A DNA stretch of 64,000 nt from Microbacterium sp. NIBRBAC000506063 (GCF_017968845.1 NZ_CP072876.1:1612001-1676000); one strand, 5' to 3'; positions 1 through 10,408 are shown, counted from the first letter of the stretch. Notes: generated by a model from the sequence alone, not told the origin. Made by a program: numbers and translations.

Positions 1-609
1 TGCCGGTGATCTGCGACTGGGCTTCCAGTGTCGCATCGATGGTCGCATCGGCGACCAGGGAGGTGCGCCAGAACGACAGGATGTTGAGGAACGGCGCGTA
101 GGGAGCGGTGAGGACGACGGTGACCGTCTGGGCCTCGTCGTCGGCGGTGACCGACTCGACGTCGGGGAACCAGTTGTTCGCCGGGATTCCCTTCTCGGCG
201 TCGCCGAAGGCCTGCCACTCGAGGTTGCGCTGCACGCTCGCGGCGTCGAGCGGGGTGCCGTCGCTGTACGTGACGCCGTCGATGATCTCGAACGTGTAGG
301 TCAGGCCGTCGTCGGAGATCGTCCAGTCCGAGGCGATGTAGGGCAGCAGCGCGCCGGTGGCCGGGTCGCGATAGATCAGCCGGTCGGTGATGTTGGTGAC
401 GTAGCCGCTGTCCTGCCAGGTGCCGCTGGACTGGAGCTGCGTGTTGCTCGACAGCTCGGCGTCGAGGTAGATGAGAGTGCCGCCGGCCTTGTCTGTGCTC
501 CCGGCGCTCTCGGGGCCGGTGGCGGCCGGTGCGGCGCAGCCGGCCAGGAGTGCTCCGGATGCCAGTGCGCCGACAACGGCGAGGACGAGGCGTGGGGACG
601 AATGCTCAT
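1..609 (-). CDS. ABC transporter solute-binding lipoprotein, family 5 (partial, frameshifted)
   Basis: Substrate-binding protein of the peptide/nickel (SBP_bac_5) class; its 3' end lies outside the window. After the start MSIRP, the reading frame must gain one C in the CCCC run at about 594-597. It then gives a hydrophobic leader ending in the lipobox LLAGC and a mature part with typical family text (GGTLIYLDAEL, YVTNITDRLIYRDP, SDDGLTYTFEI). Such proteins bind peptides, sugars or other small solutes outside the membrane and deliver them to an ABC permease, which is not in this window. It is divergent from two monooxygenase-type genes, so an organosulfur or amine substrate is possible; that part is inference. 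Confidence 0.82.
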
Positions 610-796
610 GGTGTGCTCCTGCGGCGAGAGAGGGTAGGGACGTCGATCACGGGACTCGGTCATGCAAGCAGTCGTTCGGCGTCGGGGCGTGAGGCGACGT
701 CACACGGGGCAATTCGATGTCATCTGCCGACACACAAGGTCGCCGATCTTCATCTTCCGCGCGCGGAGGCGCTTCACACTCGTACAGTCGATCGAC

Positions 797-2061
797 ATGA
801 CCTCCCTTGCCGCCGTCGCGCCCCGCGTCGCGACCCTCGACCACTTCGACCGTGAGCTCGACACCCTGCTGATCGGTGTCGCCTCCCGTGCTGCGGATCA
901 GGAGCGCTCTCGCACGCTGCTGCGCGACGACGTCGCCGCGCTGCAGGCGATCGGGTTCGGCTCGCTCCGCCTCCCGGTCGAATCCGGAGGGCTCGGCCTG
1001 AGCTTCGAGCAGTACATCGAACGCCTGATCCGGGTCGGCACGGCCGACTCGAACCTCGCGCACATCTATCGCGGGCACGTGGCGTTCGTCGAGAGCCTGC
1101 TGGCCGGGCACGACCCCGACCCCGCGCACACCCGACTCTGGATCGACCGGATCGCCGCCGGAGACCTCATCGGCAATGCGCAGTCCGAGAGGAACGCGAC
1201 CGCCGACATCACCACCGTGCTCGAACGCGACGGCGACCGGCTCACGCTCACCGGCCGGAAGTACTACACGACCGGCAGCATCTACGCCGACTGGATCCAG
1301 TTGAGCGCCCTCGAGGGCGAGCAGCGGGTCGGTGTCACGGTCTCCACGAAGGATCCCGGGGTCGCCTCGGCCGACGACTGGGACGGCTTCGGTCAGCTTC
1401 TCACCGGTACGGGCACGACGACCTTCGACCGCGTCGCGGTCGACCCTGCCGATGTCGTGGTCGCGGGCGAGGACGCCGACCGCGGCGACCACATCGCCGC
1501 GGTCTTCCAGCTCGTCCTGCTGGCGGTCGTGGCGGGCATCGGGCAGGCGGCGCTGCGCGACACGGTCGAGTTCGTGCGTCCGCGACGGCGCGTGTTCGGG
1601 TTCGCCGGCGAGACGCTGCCGCGCGAGGACGTGCTCGTCCAGGAGACCGTGGGCGCCGTGTCGAGCGCGGCGGATGCCGCCGTGCGACTGGTGGTCTCGG
1701 GCGCCCGCGACATCGAACGTGCTCTCGCCCGCAGGCAGGAGGGCGACGCCGACGCGCTCGGCGACGTACTGCTGGACGTCTTCCGCCTTCAGCAGGTCGT
1801 CGCCCCCATCGTCCTGGACGCCATCACCGAGCTCTTCGAGGTGGGGGAGCCTCCGCAGTGAGCGGCCGCATCGCCCTCGACCGGCACTGGCGGAACGCGC
1901 GCACCGTGCACTCGCACAATCCGGCCGCACAGCGACGCCGCGCCATCGGCGACTTCGAGCTGAACGGCCGCAGACCCGTGTGGCGTGGGGCCGCGGCCGC
2001 ACTGACCGAAGACGCAGCGACGCCGGACGACGATGCCACGCAGCCGAAGGAGAACGACTGA
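797..2061 (+). CDS. Acyl-CoA dehydrogenase-fold flavin monooxygenase (DszC/SfnB-like), frameshifted
   Basis: About 420 residues once one G is added to the GGGGG run at 1843-1847; as printed it stops at 1861. The N-terminal helical domain, the middle strand domain (IGNAQSERNAT, LTGRKYYTTGS) and the C-terminal helical bundle match the acyl-CoA dehydrogenase fold. The HWRNARTVHSHNPAAQRR end is typical of the DszC/SfnB branch, which uses reduced flavin to oxygenate sulfur compounds rather than acyl-CoA. The last bases form TGATG with the next gene, so the two are translationally coupled. The ATG at 797 was chosen because the alignment starts there; no clear ribosome binding site is seen. The exact substrate cannot be told. 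Confidence 0.8.
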
Positions 2062-3448
2062 TGGCCGATCCGAAGCGACTCATCCTGAACCTGTTCGAGA
2101 TGAACACGGTCAGTCACATCACGCACGGCCTGTGGCAGCTGCCGCGCAACAACCGTGAGCGGTTCAACGACATCGACTACTGGACCGAGCTCGCGCAACT
2201 GCTGGAGGCGGGCGGCTTCGACGGGATCTTCCTGGCCGACGTCGTCGGCGCCTACGACGTGTTCCGCGGAGGGCCAGAGACGGCGTTGCGCGAAGGGCTG
2301 CAGATCCCCAGCAACGACCCGCTGCTGGTGGTGCCGGCGATGGCGGTCGTCACGAAGAAGCTGGGATTCGGCGTGACCTTCTCGACCACCTACGAGCCGC
2401 CGTTCGCGTTCGCACGGCGCATGTCGACGCTCGATCACCTCACCAAGGGGCGGATCGGCTGGAACATCGTCACCTCGTACCTGCCGAACGCCGCGCAGAA
2501 CTTCGGGCTCGACCAGGAGGTGCCGCACGACCGGCGGTACGAGATCGCCGACGAGTACCTGCACGTGCTCTACAAGCTGTGGGAGGGCTCCTGGGACGAC
2601 GATGCGGTGATCCGGGACCGCGAGGGCGGCGTCTACACCGACCCGTCCAAGGTCCGGTACATCGATCACGTCGGCGAGAACTTCCGCGTCAAGGGGCCGC
2701 ATCTGGCCGAGCCCTCGCTCCAGCGCACTCCCGTGCTCTTCCAGGCCACCGGCTCCCCGGCGGGCATCGCGTTCGCGGGTCGGCATGCGGAGGTCGTCTT
2801 CACCGGTGGTCGGTCGGTCGAGGACTTCCAGCGCAACGCGCAGGCCATGCGCGACGCGACGATCGCGCAGGGTCGCGGCGGCGACGACATCAAGTTCATC
2901 GTGCAGGCCGGCGTCGTCGTGGGGCGCACCGAGGAGGAGGCCGCCGACAAACTGCGCACCTATCGCGCGCACCAGAGCCTCGACGGCATCCTGGCCCATG
3001 CGAGCCTGTCGGTGGATCTCACCGCCTACCCGCGTGAGACTCTGCTGTCTGATGTCCCGGGGCCACCGGCGGCCGCTTCCCGCTCCCCGGAGCGACGGTC
3101 GGCGAGGCGCTCGACAAGATCGTCGAGGGGCGCGAGGACCGGTTCTTCGTGGCGGGGACGCCCAAGGTCGTCGCCGACGAGATCGAGCTGTGGCTCGACG
3201 AGGCGGGCATCGACGGCATCAACCTGCGCCAGTACCACTCCTTCGACACGGCGCGGGACTTCGCCGAGCTGGTCGTGCCCGAACTGCGTCGGCGCGGCCG
3301 CCTGCGCGAGGAGGGCGAGGCGCCGACGACGCTGCGCGAACGGCTCTTCGGCCGTGGCGACCGGCTGCCCGACGCGCACACCGGCGCACGCTACCGCGGC
3401 GGGGCGAACCTGGGGCTGCAGGCGGAGGAGCTCGCGCTCACCGTCTGA
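2061..3448 (+). CDS. LLM-class flavin-dependent monooxygenase (NtaA/SnaA/DszA family), frameshifted
   Basis: A roughly 460-residue FMN-dependent oxygenase of the bacterial-luciferase fold. It starts MADPKRLILNLFEMN with a GAAGGAG ribosome binding site overlapping the end of the previous gene. Visible family text includes GFDGIFLADVVGAYD, VTKKLGFGVTFSTTYEPPFAFAR, GRIGWNIVTSY and LFQATGSPAG. One G is missing from the GGGG run at about 3059-3062; after repair the C-terminus (FFVAGTPKVVADE, IDGINLRQYHSFD) is regained. The NtaA/SnaA/DszA family oxidises nitrilotriacetate, EDTA, pristinamycin or dibenzothiophene sulfone. With the DszC-like neighbour and the divergent binding protein this looks like a scavenging unit for an organosulfur or amine compound (inference). 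Confidence 0.85.
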
Positions 3449-3503
3449 GCGGTGCCCGGGACGCCGTGCGGTCCGTCTCGGATGCCGGGGTACACTGCAA
3501 CGC

Positions 3504-4580
3504 ATGCGACGGCTGACCCTTGACGAGGCCCGGCGCATCGCGGTGCGCGCCGCGCTGCTGGACGCCGATCGTCCGGGCGACGTGGTGGAGGTCGCGGAGC
3601 AGATCGGAACGATCAGCATCGACCCGACCGCCGTCATCGCACCCTGCCAGCACACGATGCTGTGGTCGCGCATCGGCTGGTCGTACGAGACCGGCCAGCT
3701 GAAGAAGGCCGTCGAAGAGGACCGGCTGCTGTTCGAGTTCGACGGCACCTTCCGTCCCTCGAGCGCACTGGTCCACCTGTGGCCGGTGCTGCGCGGGCGG
3801 ACGCTTCATCCGCAGACCCAGCAGTGGCTCGAGGCGAACCTGCCGTTCCGCGATCACGTGCTGCGGCGGCTGCGCGAAGACGGGCCGATGCTCGCATCCG
3901 ACATCGAGGACACCCACCTCGTCGCGCGCAAGAGCGAGAGCGGCTGGTACGGCTCGAACCAGGTGCCCCGGATGCTGGAGCAGCTCTCGCGCACGGGTGA
4001 GGTGGCGGTCTCCGCTCGCCAGGGGCGCCTGCGGGTGTGGGATCTCGCCGAGCGCGTGTACCCGCAGGGGCTGCCGGAACTCACCTACGAGGAGGGGGAG
4101 CGCGGCCTGGAGGAGCTGCGGCTGCGGTCCAACGGCATCACCCGTCATAACGCGGCCTACACGCGGGTGAGGAACGCCGGTGAGGTCGTCGAGGTCGAGG
4201 GGAGCAGCGCGAAGTGGCGCGTCGATCCCGAGGCGCTCGCCGCACTCGACGACGACCCGGGCGGGCGTGTGGCGATCCTCAACCCCTACGACGGGATGCT
4301 CTTCGACCGCTCACGGTTGCGCGACCTGTTCGATTTCGACTACGTGCTCGAGCAGTTCAAACCCAGGTCGCAGCGCAGATTCGGGTACTTCGCGCATCCG
4401 ATCCTCGTTGGCGACCGCTTCGTCGGGCAGCTCGACGCCGCTCTCGACAAGAAGAAGGAGAACCTCGTGGTCACGGCCATCCACGAGATGATCCCCTTCG
4501 ACGAGGAGGAGACCGAGATGGTCCGCGCCGAGATCCGCGACCTCGCCGAGTGGCTCGGTGTCGGCCTGGTGGGGCTGTAG
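3504..4580 (+). CDS. Winged-helix DNA-binding / AlkZ (YcaQ)-like DNA glycosylase family protein
   Basis: Intact, 358 residues. The start RRLTLDEARRIAVRAALLD and text such as IDPTAVIAPCQHTMLWSRIG and ILNPYDGMLFDRSRLRDLFDFDYVLEQF match the HTH_42/AlkZ family. AlkZ enzymes remove crosslinked or alkylated bases. The catalytic QxQ or QxD motif of AlkZ is not obvious here, so the enzymatic role is less certain than the fold. The gene stands alone, convergent with rraA; a hairpin between the two probably ends both transcripts. It is one of the few long genes here without a frame break. Confidence 0.75.
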   Translation: MRRLTLDEARRIAVRAALLDADRPGDVVEVAEQIGTISIDPTAVIAPCQHTMLWSRIGWSYETGQLKKAVEEDRLLFEFDGTFRPSSALVHLWPVLRGRTLHPQTQQWLEANLPFRDHVLRRLREDGPMLASDIEDTHLVARKSESGWYGSNQVPRMLEQLSRTGEVAVSARQGRLRVWDLAERVYPQGLPELTYEEGERGLEELRLRSNGITRHNAAYTRVRNAGEVVEVEGSSAKWRVDPEALAALDDDPGGRVAILNPYDGMLFDRSRLRDLFDFDYVLEQFKPRSQRRFGYFAHPILVGDRFVGQLDAALDKKKENLVVTAIHEMIPFDEEETEMVRAEIRDLAEWLGVGLVGL

Positions 4581-4585
4581 CTCGG

Positions 4586-4638
4586 CGGTCTCACTTGTTG
4601 CGGGTGCAGGGCGCGCGAACGCGCATCTTCTGAGACCG
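4586..4638. repeat. Hairpin element CGGTCTCA...TGAGACCG between convergent genes
   Basis: An 8-bp perfect inverted repeat (CGGTCTCA at 4586, TGAGACCG at 4631) encloses a variable loop. The left end, GGTCTCACTTGTTGCGGGTG, is shared with the elements at 14435-14550. It lies exactly between the stops of the AlkZ-like gene and rraA, so it may end both transcripts. Confidence 0.6.
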
Positions 4639-4655
4639 GAGGATGCGGCGATGAA

Positions 4656-5122
4656 TCAGCGCTCGACGAGGATGCCGTCCTCGTCGCTCCACAGGTGCGC
4701 GCCCGGGCGGAAGGTGACGCCGCCGAAGCTGACGACGACATCCGACTCGCCGGCGCCGGTCTTCGCGCTCTTGCGCGGGTTCGTGCCGAGCGCCTTCACG
4801 CCCAGGTCGAGGCCGTCGATCGCCACGCTGTCGCGGATCGCGCCGTGCACGACGATCCCCGCCCAGCCGTTCTCGACCGCGGATCCGGCGATGAGGTCGC
4901 CCACGAGCGCGGTCTCGACCGAGCCCTGGCCCTCGATGACGAGCACCGCGCCCTCGCCCGGCGTCTGCAGGATGGACTTCAGCAGGGCGTTGTCCTGGAA
5001 GCAGCGCACCGTGCGGACCGGCCCGTCGAAGCGTGCCTTCGCGCCGAAGGAGCGCAGCTGGAGGGGAGAGACTGGAGCTCTTCGCCCTTCTCGTCGTACA
5101 GGTCGGCGGTGGCGATCGACAT
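4656..5122 (-). CDS. rraA: RraA family protein (ribonuclease E inhibitor / HMG-type aldolase), frameshifted
   Basis: About 156 residues. It starts [20 protein letters not shown]; one C is missing in the CCCC run at about 5063-5066, after which the frame gives [61 protein letters not shown] and [15 protein letters not shown]. These are the standard blocks of the RraA fold. Members either bind and inhibit RNase E or, with a divalent metal, act as 4-hydroxy-4-methyl-2-oxoglutarate / 4-carboxy-4-hydroxy-2-oxoadipate aldolases in aromatic catabolism. The metal-site region GxxRD (HGAIRD) is present. Next to it are an IclR regulator and an aromatic hydroxylase, which makes the aldolase role worth considering, but the single-domain short form is also found as a housekeeping gene. 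Confidence 0.85.
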
Positions 5123-5196
5123 GGCTTCTCCTTCGCGCTTTCGGCCATTCTCGCAAGCCGATGCGATCTCCGCGAGCCGCGCGACGCACTGTGACG

Positions 5197-5891
5197 TCAG
5201 CCGCCGAGCGCCTCGCGGATCGTCTCGGCAGAGCGCCGGAGTCGCTCGGCGATCGCGGCGGGGTCCTCCGGCGCCGCCACATGCACCACCGCGATCGCGG
5301 CCGGGCGGCGGCCGCGCAGCAGGAGCGGCACGGCCACGGCCTGCACGGTGGGGATCACCTCGTCGTGACTGGTGGCGTAGCCGGTGCGGGCGGCCTCGGC
5401 GACATCCGACCGCAGTCTCTCGGTCACGCCCGCGGGCCAGTCGGATGCCGGCATGGCCGACAGCATCGCCTTGCTGGGCGCTCCCACGGTCGCCGGATGC
5501 CGGGCGCCGGGGCGCTGGGCGACGGAGGCGACGGCGTGCCGGGGCTCGACGCTGGCGAGGGTGATCGTCTCGTCGCGGTCGAGCACGGCGAGGAAGCAGG
5601 TCATGCCCAGCTCGTTCGCGATCGCGGTGAGCTCGGGAGGGCCTCGGCCTGCAGATCGTGCGCGACGCCGGCGGCGAGGGCGGCCATGCGGGCGCCCAGC
5701 GCGAGGCGCCCGGCCGAGTCGCGGACGACCAGCCCATGGTCCTCGAGCGTGCGCAGCAGCCGGTAGGCGATCGAGCGGTGCACGCCCAGGCGGTCGGCGA
5801 TCTCGTCGATCGTGAGCGCGCCCGTCGACTCGGCGAGGATCTCCAGGATCCGGATGCCGCGGCTGAGCGTCTGCGAGGCCGGGGTGCTCAT
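5197..5891 (-). CDS. IclR family transcriptional regulator, frameshifted
   Basis: About 231 residues: an N-terminal winged helix ([34 protein letters not shown]), then a ligand-binding GAF-like domain ([34 protein letters not shown]). One C is missing from the CCC run near 5636, between the linker and the effector domain. IclR proteins often control aromatic catabolic genes lying divergently next to them. Here the divergent neighbour is an FAD aromatic hydroxylase, and two matching palindromes lie between the two starts, so this protein is the likely regulator of that hydroxylase and of itself. Confidence 0.88.
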
Positions 5892-5948
5892 GGGTGTCCT
5901 CTCCGGGCGCGCGAGTCTTGCGGCCGTCCCGCGCGTCGTATACGATCT

Positions 5949-5983
5949 GTTCAATAGTAGAACGATGTGTTCGAATATAGAAC
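5949..5983. promoter_or_regulatory. Twin IclR-type operators GTTC-N7-GAAC
   Basis: Two palindromes, GTTCAATAGTAGAAC at 5949-5963 and GTTCGAATATAGAAC at 5969-5983, have identical arms (GTTC/GAAC) and the same 7-nt AT-rich spacer. Their centres are 20 bp apart, about two helical turns, so two dimers could bind on the same face. They sit in the divergent region between the IclR gene and the hydroxylase, about 55-90 bp upstream of the hydroxylase start. Confidence 0.72.
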
Positions 5984-6038
5984 ACTAACGCACGAACCGC
6001 AAGGCTCTGACAGAGATGTCGGGAAAGGATCGACGACG

Positions 6039-7925
6039 ATGCAGTTCCACCACCACGGATACGTGTCCCACGACCCGAGGGTGCGTCCCGCCGTCGGCAC
6101 GGGAATCGATCGTCCCGCCGATCTCCCCGACGAGATCGACGTCCTCATCGTCGGCTCCGGACCCGCCGGCATGCTTCTGGCGGCGCAGATGTCGGAGTTC
6201 CCCGAGGTCACCACGCGCATCATCGAGCGGCGCGACGGCCGGCTCAAGATCGGTCAGGCCGACGGCATCCAGCCCCGCAGCGTGGAGACCTTCCAGGCCT
6301 TCGGCTTCGCCGAGCGCATCATCGCCGAGGCCTGGAACATCGGGTGGATGAACTTCTGGGGGCCCGACCCCGAGAACCCGGGCGACATCATCCGCACCTC
6401 CCGCACCGAGGACTACGCCTTCAAGATCAGCGAGTTCCCGCACCTGATCGTCAATCAGGCACGGGTGCTCGACTACTTCGCCGAGGCCGCGCTGAACGGC
6501 CCGGGCCGCATCGTGCCCGACTACGGCGTGGAATTCACCGGTCTCACCGTCCACGACTCCGGCGAGTACCCGGTGGAGGTCGGGGTCCGCTACGTCGCGG
6601 GGAGCGCGAGGGCCAGGAGCGCACGATCCGCGCGAAGTATGTCGCCGGCTGCGACGGCGCCCGCTCGGGCGTGCGCGAGGCCATCGGACGCACGCACGTC
6701 GGCGAGTTCGCCGCGCACGCCTGGGGCGTCATGGACGTCCTCGTCAACACCGACTTCCCCGACTGGCGCACCAAGTGCGCCATCAACGCCGCCGCGGGCA
6801 ACATCCTCCTCATCCCGCGCGAGGGCGGCTATCTCTGCCGCGTGTACGTCGACCTGGGGAAGTGGCCGCCGACGACAACCATCGCGTGCGCCAGACCCCG
6901 ATCGAGGAGATCATCCGCCGTGCGAACGAGATCCTGCATCCGTACTCCCTCGACGTGAAGAACGTCGCCTGGCACAGCGTGTACGAGGTGGGCCATCGCG
7001 TCACCGACAAGTTCGACGACGTCGATGTCACCGACGATCACGCCCCGCGCGTCTTCCTCGCCGGCGACGCGTGCCACACGCACAGCGCCAAGGCCGGTCA
7101 GGGCATGAACGTCTCGATGCAGGACGGCTTCAACCTGGGTTGGAAGCTCGGCCAGGTGCTCGCCGGCCGCGCCCCCGCGTCGCTGCTTCGCACCTACTCG
7201 GCCGAGCGCCAGCCCGTCGCGCAGCAGCTCATCGACTTCGACCGCGAGTGGTCGACGCTCATGGCGCGCAAGCCCGAGGAGATCACCGACCCGCAGGACC
7301 TGGCCACCTACTACCTGGCCACGGCCGAGTTCCCCTCCGGCTTCGCGACGCAGTACTCGCCCTCGCAGATCACGGCCGCGAGCGCCCGGCAGGAGCTGGC
7401 GACCGGCTTCCCCTCGGCAAGCGCTTCACCTCCAGCCCGGTCACGATCGTCGCCGACGGCAACACCGTGCAGCTCGGGCACCACGCGAAGGCCGACGGGC
7501 GCTGGCGCATCTACGCCTTCGCCGACGCCCCGGCGGCCGGCGAGCCCTCGAAGCTCGCCGACTTCGCCGCGTGGCTGGCATCCGACTCCTCGCCGCTGGC
7601 GCGGCACACGCCCGTCGGTGGCGACCCGGATGCCGTCTTCGACGTCAAGGTCGTCTACCAGCAGGGCTGGGAGGACGTCGACATCAACCGGGTGCCCGCG
7701 GTGTTCCGCCCGCAGACCGGGCCCTTCGGCCTGACCGACTGGGAGAAGGTGTTCACCGCGGGCCCGAACGTGTGGACGCCCACCGACATCTTCACCGAGC
7801 GCGGGCTCTCCCGCGACGGCGTCATCGTCGTCGTGCGCCCCGACCAGTACGTCGCCCACATCCTCCCGCTCACGGCTCGCGAGGAACTCAGCGACTTCTT
7901 CGCGCAGGTGCTGCTGCCCGCGTGA
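6039..7925 (+). CDS. FAD-dependent aromatic hydroxylase (phenol 2-monooxygenase / 3-hydroxybenzoate 4-monooxygenase type), three frame breaks
   Basis: About 630 residues once three bases are restored (GGGG near 6600, GGGG near 6857, CCCC near 7413). The N-terminal FAD Rossmann motif VGSGPAGML, the RRDGRLKIGQADG region, the conserved GD motif (FLAGDACHTHSAKAGQGMN) and the C-terminal thioredoxin-like dimerisation domain (PQTGPFGLTDWEKVF, RPDQYVAHILPL) define the phenol-hydroxylase type of class A flavoprotein monooxygenase. These enzymes use NADPH and oxygen to hydroxylate a phenol or hydroxybenzoate in the cytoplasm. The GGAAAGGAT ribosome binding site supports the ATG at 6039. No ring-cleavage gene is present, so the downstream route must be elsewhere. 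Control by the divergent IclR protein is likely. Confidence 0.85.
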   Translation: MQFHHHGYVSHDPRVRPAVGTGIDRPADLPDEIDVLIVGSGPAGMLLAAQMSEFPEVTTRIIERRDGRLKIGQADGIQPRSVETFQAFGFAERIIAEAWNIGWMNFWGPDPENPGDIIRTSRTEDYAFKISEFPHLIVNQARVLDYFAEAALNGPGRIVPDYGVEFTGLTVHDSGEYPVEVGVRYVAGSARARSARSARSMSPAATAPARACARPSDARTSASSPRTPGASWTSSSTPTSPTGAPSAPSTPPRATSSSSRARAAISAACTSTWGSGRRRQPSRAPDPDRGDHPPCERDPASVLPRREERRLAQRVRGGPSRHRQVRRRRCHRRSRPARLPRRRRVPHAQRQGRSGHERLDAGRLQPGLEARPGARRPRPRVAASHLLGRAPARRAAAHRLRPRVVDAHGAQARGDHRPAGPGHLLPGHGRVPLRLRDAVLALADHGRERPAGAGDRLPLGKRFTSSPVTIVADGNTVQLGHHAKADGRWRIYAFADAPAAGEPSKLADFAAWLASDSSPLARHTPVGGDPDAVFDVKVVYQQGWEDVDINRVPAVFRPQTGPFGLTDWEKVFTAGPNVWTPTDIFTERGLSRDGVIVVVRPDQYVAHILPLTAREELSDFFAQVLLPA

Positions 7926-8049
7926 CCCGCCCGCCCCGCCGGTCGCGAGTACGCGAACAGCGCTCTCCGTCGACCGGATGAGGGACGATTCGTGGGTTCT
8001 CGCGATCGGGGTGGGGCTCCGGATGCCGCGGCGGGCGTAGCCTCGAAAC

Positions 8050-9093
8050 ATGAGTGATCTGCGTGGCCTCCTCGGCATCGCCCACCCCATTGTGCTCGGT
8101 CCTTTCGGTGGCCTCTCCAGCGTCGCGCTGACCGCCGCGGTGAGCGAGGCGGGAGGCCTCGGCTCCTACGGCCTCTACGGCTACGACGGCGACCGCATCC
8201 GGCAGACGGCCGCCGAGCTGCGCGCGGCGACCGACAGGCCCTTCGCACTGAACCTCTGGCTGCCGACCGGCGACGAGGTGACACCGGATGCGACCTACAC
8301 CGCCTACGCGCAGGCGCTGCAGCCGTTCTTCGAGGCGGTCGGCATCGAGGTCCCGGCGCGTCCGGAACGCTTCCTCCCTCCGTTCGAGGAGCAGCTCGAG
8401 GCGGTGTGGGAGGCGGCGCCGGCCGCGCTCAGCGTCGTCTACGGCGTGCCCCCGCGCGAGCTCGTCGCCGAGGCGCACCGCCGCGGCATCCGGCTCATCG
8501 GCACCGCCACGACCGTCGCCGAGGCCGTTGCGCTCGAGGACGGCGGGGTCGACGCGGTTGTCGCGACCGGCATGGAGGCGGCTGGCCACCGGGTGTCGTT
8601 CCTCCGTGCCCCGGAGGAGTCGCTCGTGGGCACCTTCGCGCTCGTGCCTCAGGTGGCGGATGCCGTGAGCATCCCGGTCATCGCCGCCGGCGCCATCGCC
8701 GACCGCCGCGGGGTGGCCGCCGCTCTCGCGCTGGGCGCCGACGGTGTGCAGGTGGGAACCGCGTTCCTCCGCACGCGGCAGTCGGCCGCGAACGACGCGC
8801 ACCGCGCCGCGATCGACGAGACCGCCGCCGAGGAGAGCGTGCTCACCCGGGCGATGAGCGGGCGGCTCGCCCGTGGGGCCCGCAATCGCGCGGTCCGTGC
8901 CATCGAGGCGGGCGGGTTCATCGCGCCCTTTCCCGCGCAGAACTGGCTCACCGGGCGCTTCCGCGCGGTCGCAGGCGAGAAGGGCCTGGGACAGCTGCAG
9001 TCGCTGTGGCTCGGTCAGGGCGCGCCGCTGGCGCGACTCGACGATGCCGAGGCGGTGTTCGCCGAGCTCGCCGCCGGGCTCGGCGGGTCATAA
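8050..9093 (+). CDS. Nitronate monooxygenase (2-nitropropane dioxygenase-like)
   Basis: Intact, 347 residues. It is an FMN-binding TIM barrel of the NMO family: PIVLGPFGGLSS near the N-terminus, GTATTVAEAVALEDGGVDAVVATGMEAAGHR, and the phosphate-binding strands IPVIAAGAIADRRGVAAALALGADGVQVGTAF. AAGHR carries the histidine usually conserved as the catalytic base. Members oxidise alkyl nitronates such as propionate 3-nitronate to aldehydes, generally as detoxification. It is a single gene, convergent with a small acidic gene. Confidence 0.88.
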   Translation: MSDLRGLLGIAHPIVLGPFGGLSSVALTAAVSEAGGLGSYGLYGYDGDRIRQTAAELRAATDRPFALNLWLPTGDEVTPDATYTAYAQALQPFFEAVGIEVPARPERFLPPFEEQLEAVWEAAPAALSVVYGVPPRELVAEAHRRGIRLIGTATTVAEAVALEDGGVDAVVATGMEAAGHRVSFLRAPEESLVGTFALVPQVADAVSIPVIAAGAIADRRGVAAALALGADGVQVGTAFLRTRQSAANDAHRAAIDETAAEESVLTRAMSGRLARGARNRAVRAIEAGGFIAPFPAQNWLTGRFRAVAGEKGLGQLQSLWLGQGAPLARLDDAEAVFAELAAGLGGS

Positions 9094-9100
9094 CGGAGAC

Positions 9101-9130
9101 TGCCCGGCCGAAGCAGCGGGTTTCCGGGCA
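9101..9130. terminator. Hairpin between convergent genes
   Basis: TGCCCGG at 9101-9107 pairs with CCGGGCA at 9124-9130. It lies just after the stop of the nitronate monooxygenase gene and ahead of the end of the small acidic gene. No T-run follows, as is common in high-GC actinobacteria. Confidence 0.45.
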
Positions 9131-9183
9131 TTGCGGCGGGACATGGCGCCGGTGCTCCGGAGGTGAAGACCACCGCGAACGGC

Positions 9184-9399
9184 TCAGGCGTCGTCGGTCT
9201 CCGGGTAGTCGCCGGCATCCGATGCCGCTGTGCGGTCGGCGTCTTCGACGGGTTCGTCGTCCAGGGGCACGGGGAGCTCGTCGGCGGGGAGACCCTCGGC
9301 CTCGAGGATCTCGTCCTCCGGGAGGGCCGGGCGCTCTTCATCCGGAGAGACGTTCTCCGGCGCGATGCTCTCCTCCGGCGTCGATGGCTGGTCTGACAT
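9184..9399 (-). CDS. Small acidic hypothetical protein
   Basis: 71 residues, strongly acidic and proline-rich (MSDQPSTPEE, PDEERPALPEDEILEAEG, ending GDYPETDDA). The start at 9399 is preceded by GGGAG at good spacing. No domain, membrane segment or signal is visible and it is probably disordered. It sits between the nitronate monooxygenase and purU. The function is not recognised. Confidence 0.6.
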   Translation of the reverse strand: MSDQPSTPEESIAPENVSPDEERPALPEDEILEAEGLPADELPVPLDDEPVEDADRTAASDAGDYPETDDA

Positions 9400-9478
9400 G
9401 GCGCACTCCCTTCGCTGATTCCAGGATCCCGCGTGGAGCACGTCCTGTACAGGGCACTCGTGTGCGGCCCGGGCAGCG

Positions 9479-10329
<851 letters not shown>

Positions 10330-10408
10330 GGTGGCTCCTCGGGGACTCACAGACGATTCTGCCCCGCTCGGGGCGTTGCGGGCGAATCGGGCTCGCTACC
10401 CTGGCTGT

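Noticed and set aside
647..2107. Long open frame on the minus strand opposite the DszC-like gene
   Set aside because: It is rich in Arg, Gly and Asp and has no recognisable domain, typical of antisense shadow reading in high-GC DNA. The sense protein is clear.
1332..4580. A single open frame of more than 1080 codons across two oxidoreductase genes and the AlkZ-like gene
   Set aside because: Only its last 358 codons and part of its middle show real family text. The rest is an out-of-frame reading kept open by high GC and by missing bases.
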